Source: an uncultured Alphaproteobacteria bacterium
GTDB lineage: Bacteria > Pseudomonadota > Alphaproteobacteria > Rs-D84
NCBI GenBank assembly: GCA_934272785.1
Contig: CAKQSE010000005.1
Coordinates: 1 to 64,000 of the forward strand
Reading direction: 5' to 3'
DNA length: 64,000 bases
Below are positions 61,401 through 64,000 of this stretch, piece after piece. A program made the position numbers and the translations under genes. The notes beneath the pieces are model-generated. The model was given only the letters and a program-made list of their open reading frames with translations. It was not told where the DNA came from and made no database searches. The stretch's first letter is position 1; the number at the start of each line of letters is the position of its first letter.

Positions 61401-64000
61401 TCGCATGTCCAACACCCGCCACAATCAAAAATGGCACACTGAGCAATACGCAAGCACGCCAGAATTGGAACGGCACAGAATATCCTGCGTGTACGTTTAC
61501 CGCGACATGTGATTCAGGCTATGTTGCCAAAGACAGTCCGGGAACAAACCCAACATGCATATGGTCTGGTGCTGATTTGTGTCCAACGGGATTCTATTGT
61601 CCCGAAGGTGAAGATCCCCAGGCATGTCCAGACGGCGGCACCAGTTACAGTGCAGACAAGGAAAACCAGGCGCGCAGCATAACAGACTGTTATAAAATAT
61701 TTGACCCATACGACGGCTTTAAAAACGGTGTTGCGGCGGCCAAATGCTACTATTCTGTTACCTATACAGGATACACAAATTGTGGCATTCACCAGCTTTA
61801 CAGCTGCGACGCTGGGTATTATTACAAAACTGATGGCGCATTTATGTGCGAAGGGACCAGCAATGGGTATTACAGCCCAGACCGCGATACCAACCAAACA
61901 AAGTGCCCATTGGTATTGACCGGCGGCAGTGCGGGCTCAACCCCGAACGCAAAGTCTTATACCGATTGTTACAAGACATGCCAGTTGACCGTTGAAAATT
62001 CTGATTCAGTTGCCGCGGCCGCCAATACGGTCAACGCGACCAGCGAAGCTGAATACGCGAAATGTTCGTTCAACGTAACGTGTAAACCCGGATACACGGT
62101 TGCAAATAACAATAGCGAAAAGCCAACATGTAATGCCAACAAATACACCATTACACTGGATAAAAATGGCGGTGCGGGTTCTGTTGCGGCCAGTGTTCAG
62201 TGCACATTTGACAGTGGCACATGTCGGTTACCGGCAACAACCGCGTTGACACGGACCGGATATTCTGTGGACACAAAGTGGTGCACAACGGCATCGGGTG
62301 GCGCACCCTGCTATGACGGTGGCACAATTGTGACGGCGAACATATCAGAAACCGGCGAAGATACAAAACTGTATGCGGTATGGAATGCCAACACGTATAC
62401 AATCAGCCTGGACGACCAGGGTGCCCAGACGGCGGCCGCACCACGAACAGTGTATCTGAAATATGCGACTGGCTGGTATTCGAACGCGGGCGCAACGGCG
62501 ACAGTGACAACGCTGACAACACTGCCCGTCAAGGCTGGATACACATTTAGTGGATATTACAACACCGAAACCGCCGGCAGTGGCGTTCAGGTTATCGACG
62601 CCGCGGGTATATTCATCACGTCGCCCAGTGCGTTGACCGCCATGGCCGATGATGCAACAATCTATGCACGTTGGACAGCTGGCGAAACAACCTGTCCGGC
62701 GGGAACGTATTACACTGGTTTCAGCACAACGTGCGCGCCATGCGAAGAGAACTTCTATTGTCCGGGTGGCACATTTGGTGTTGATAGCGGCAGCATCGCA
62801 GGACGCCATGAATGCCCTGACTCTGGATTATCACCCGCAAACTCGTCAGAAGTAGCGGCGTGCTACAAGACCGGTCTGACATATACCGCCGACAACGGCA
62901 GTGGGACCCAGCGTTGCTTCTATGACACGTCTGCGCGCACATACAGTGCAAAGTGCGATACCATCCAGATAACCGCATGTAATGCCGGATATTGGTTGGA
63001 AAGCAACAGCGACACTGATTGTACCGAGGTTGGCGAGGGTTATTACAGTGCAAGCACAATTCTGACCCGCGACCAGTGTCCGAACGACGGCACAACCGAA
63101 ACAGATACCGCGGTCAAAATCCAAGAATGCTATAAAGAAGGTGTGGACTATACCGCCACAAACGGCAGTGGGACACAGCGTTGCTTCTATTCCGACGGAA
63201 CGGGCAGCGCGGCGGTGTATGCGCGCGACTGTGATTCCCAGGAAATTACCGCGTGTAACGGTGGTTACTGGCTGGCAGATTCATCAGACATTGACTGTGT
63301 AGAGGTGGGGCTGAATAATTATAGCGAGCCTGGCGACACCAGTCGTCATACGTGTCCGGCGAACGGTCAAACCATCCGCACGACATCCGAAGATATCAAA
63401 CTGTGTTTCAAGGGTGACCAAGAATACACCGGCGAACATGGTCATGGGGTCCGCGTATGCTTCTATTCCAGCGGAACGGGCGATGATGCGATTTATTCTG
63501 ACAGCTGTGAAAAGCCAAAGATGACGTATTGTGATGCAGGATATTATTCCAATGACAAGCAAAATGCGTATGACTGTATCCCAGCCGGGTACGGATATTA
63601 CAGTGCTGCGGGTAATGTTGATCATACCGAATGCCCGAACTATGGCCAGACCGACACACCGCTGAGCGAAGCCATCACCGCATGCTTTGTAACATATAAC
63701 CCATATGATGGATTTATGCATGGCGAGGCCGAGGTTCGTTGCGACTGGAAAACGGAAACATCGGCATATGACAGATGTGGCGTTGTATCGGTCAACAGCT
63801 GTGACGCAGGTTACTGGTATCAAACCCCGCAATCATTCACATGCGAAGGGACCAGCAGTGGCGAATACAGTCCTGCGGGCAGTATCACGGCAACCGAATG
63901 TCCAAGTGTGACGACTGGTGGCATTGCATACTCGATCGAGCACGCGGCAGAATATTCTGACTGCTATAAACAATGTATCAAAACGGTTGAACACGCCAGC
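58409..64000 (+). CDS. giant secreted cysteine-rich repeat protein, C-terminus beyond window
   Basis: Partial: 1864 codons are open to the window edge. A signal peptide (MGKLRSFLRFFVYFGVVFFA to AFA, residue 25) follows an AGAGGAAG site. The mature chain alternates two module types. Type one is cysteine-rich, GCC2/GCC3 or TNFR-like (CTQCPAGSYCPG, CAPCEENFYCPGG). Type two is an InlB B-repeat or Listeria-Bacteroides repeat (TVTFDPNGG to LYARW), seen near residues 332-410, 538-622, 852-935, 1244-1327 and 1328-1421. From residue 1485, cysteine-rich units of 89-93 residues recur in tandem, each starting C-[YF]-x. No catalytic motif. Probably a surface adhesin or sheath protein. Base use is more A/C-rich than in neighbours. 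Confidence 0.93.
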   Translation, partial: MGKLRSFLRFFVYFGVVFFANAAFAGGYTCPTYRQYTSCAQNYYMSGGAQVGNSCVACPSGTGWQSTTTANNTSAGCACPTNYWNKTTHGATVVQGQECSISTVTCAVGTYLKAGETSCTQCPAGSYCPGNTYTVSTVDQGRSICPTAYPNSDTGKSAITDCYSNQKLRAWGGLQLKCTTPDGCSTATCKRCVNDPCPYVAYSNTDGKADGVIKSGCATNNASCKQSVGSVTASANYYVNGTACYSCPSDYPKSDDGNTGGQTACYATCTRQCTKPQCPSNATCIWATTSTSGIQYVGGTCNAAESTCGFTFTCEYGYQKTADGTQCEPITTTITYKPGAGATSNTAESNRHQNVTYGQLFTPRNVSKSDLDFVKPGFKFNRWSGSYPDPSRAYTYINDTPIEVDALWNACDADVQSYGQCGCASDQYPNGDGCSDCVISCGDVSSIYKLGSYNMCTGEDDSKCYRNCTTDDVTNSVTVTGTEYNGGDYTCEPTQCKTGYYIYEGMCEKCPTNAYCDGSKDYVCNNGYTLDNGQCVANKYTVTFDPNGGTLASATTLTVTYNSKLSTLSSAYIPTHTDPTQHFSGYYDAKTGGTQYYDKSGNPTKAMWDKASNATLYARWGQTLVYCENVGAGKYYDGGAAQICPEGYYCPGEGDAYEGAEGCKIECSTLGSEYSYSDAGATSPSDCYKPCETTCSGENTDACAFPMVTKDCTYNSDASVAGKQYYNTSTCAVTNSADALCPLSSFTCATRYYHTGVGCDLCTSLADGSFTLSVNRNAGGAGACYKPCTRACDQQSCPNNASCTHGSTVKNGGYYYYNPDVCTAPYSSCEITINCFDNYTLNSETAQCDPNTYTVTLNDGDGTGGNGAIYEKYATGWFSDSGTTNAIAKATVPTRDGWTFLGYYTEQSGGSKIISESGALPASTTFTANATLYAHWSQNAFNCQAGKYYNGSEFVTCPAGMYCDGSGTVPVNDQGCGVQCPSGGASSGGATAATECFVACPTPATIKNGTLSNTQARQNWNGTEYPACTFTATCDSGYVAKDSPGTNPTCIWSGADLCPTGFYCPEGEDPQACPDGGTSYSADKENQARSITDCYKIFDPYDGFKNGVAAAKCYYSVTYTGYTNCGIHQLYSCDAGYYYKTDGAFMCEGTSNGYYSPDRDTNQTKCPLVLTGGSAGSTPNAKSYTDCYKTCQLTVENSDSVAAAANTVNATSEAEYAKCSFNVTCKPGYTVANNNSEKPTCNANKYTITLDKNGGAGSVAASVQCTFDSGTCRLPATTALTRTGYSVDTKWCTTASGGAPCYDGGTIVTANISETGEDTKLYAVWNANTYTISLDDQGAQTAAAPRTVYLKYATGWYSNAGATATVTTLTTLPVKAGYTFSGYYNTETAGSGVQVIDAAGIFITSPSALTAMADDATIYARWTAGETTCPAGTYYTGFSTTCAPCEENFYCPGGTFGVDSGSIAGRHECPDSGLSPANSSEVAACYKTGLTYTADNGSGTQRCFYDTSARTYSAKCDTIQITACNAGYWLESNSDTDCTEVGEGYYSASTILTRDQCPNDGTTETDTAVKIQECYKEGVDYTATNGSGTQRCFYSDGTGSAAVYARDCDSQEITACNGGYWLADSSDIDCVEVGLNNYSEPGDTSRHTCPANGQTIRTTSEDIKLCFKGDQEYTGEHGHGVRVCFYSSGTGDDAIYSDSCEKPKMTYCDAGYYSNDKQNAYDCIPAGYGYYSAAGNVDHTECPNYGQTDTPLSEAITACFVTYNPYDGFMHGEAEVRCDWKTETSAYDRCGVVSVNSCDAGYWYQTPQSFTCEGTSSGEYSPAGSITATECPSVTTGGIAYSIEHAAEYSDCYKQCIKTVEHAS

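Noticed and set aside
58409..63911. Many short frames on both strands over the last 5.6 kb
   Set aside because: All are shadows of the single frame open from 58409 to the window end, which shows repeats, regular cysteines and a signal peptide.

Overview
The window reads as chromosomal DNA from an uncultured alphaproteobacterium, probably a small-genome, host-associated (gut-type) lineage. Alphaproteobacterial markers are a circularly permuted, two-piece-type ssrA gene, a TrcR/DUF1013 regulator next to rpoD, a DUF2155 protein and an ihfB-accD neighbourhood. Rubrerythrin, a hexameric-type glutamate dehydrogenase and an unusual phosphofructokinase hint at low-oxygen life. No phage, insertion sequence or CRISPR array was seen. 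Genes are tightly packed, with short intergenic spaces and many GC-rich hairpin terminators.

Layout. 1-7 kb: secA, then dnaE-rsmH. 7-12 kb: a two-gene membrane/helical cassette, two secreted cysteine-rich proteins and a small XRE regulator. 12-24 kb: housekeeping genes gpmI, tadA, rsmD, rplY, dnaK, pfkA, a LysM protein, tRNA-Gly, gdhA and the rpsP-rimM-trmD-rplS operon. 24-35 kb: envelope lipoproteins, tsaD, xseA, recN and an AddA recombination helicase whose nuclease domain is a separate gene, then a membrane-anchored coiled-coil protein. 35-44 kb: a guanylate-kinase-like protein, rpoD, trcR, cysS, tRNA-Ser, fused accD-accA, ihfB, a peroxiredoxin, an alkyltransferase-like repair protein and a second tRNA-Ser. 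44-51 kb: a Tat-type cell-wall amidase, an HtrL/YibB-like protein, a third secreted cysteine-rich protein, prfB with its programmed frameshift, a tandem pair of APH-fold kinases (one lacking the catalytic Asp) and tRNA-Arg with a duplicated 3' end. 51-58 kb: rubrerythrin, obgE, tmRNA, a Lon-like ATPase without protease domain, tsaB, rimI, a Pif1-like helicase and a CAU tRNA. 58.4 kb to the end: the first 1864 codons of a giant secreted protein built from cysteine-rich modules and InlB-type repeats; it continues past the window.

Two themes run through the region. First, promoter architecture: at nine genes a sigma70-type -10 hexamer lies only 6-9 nt before the start codon, implying leaderless or nearly leaderless mRNAs, and many promoters use the self-complementary -35 hexamer TTGCAA, which in at least two places appears to serve divergent promoters on both strands. 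Second, remodelled proteins: split AddA, fused AccDA, protease-less Lon, a likely pseudokinase/kinase pair and a family of secreted cysteine-rich proteins with no function I can name.
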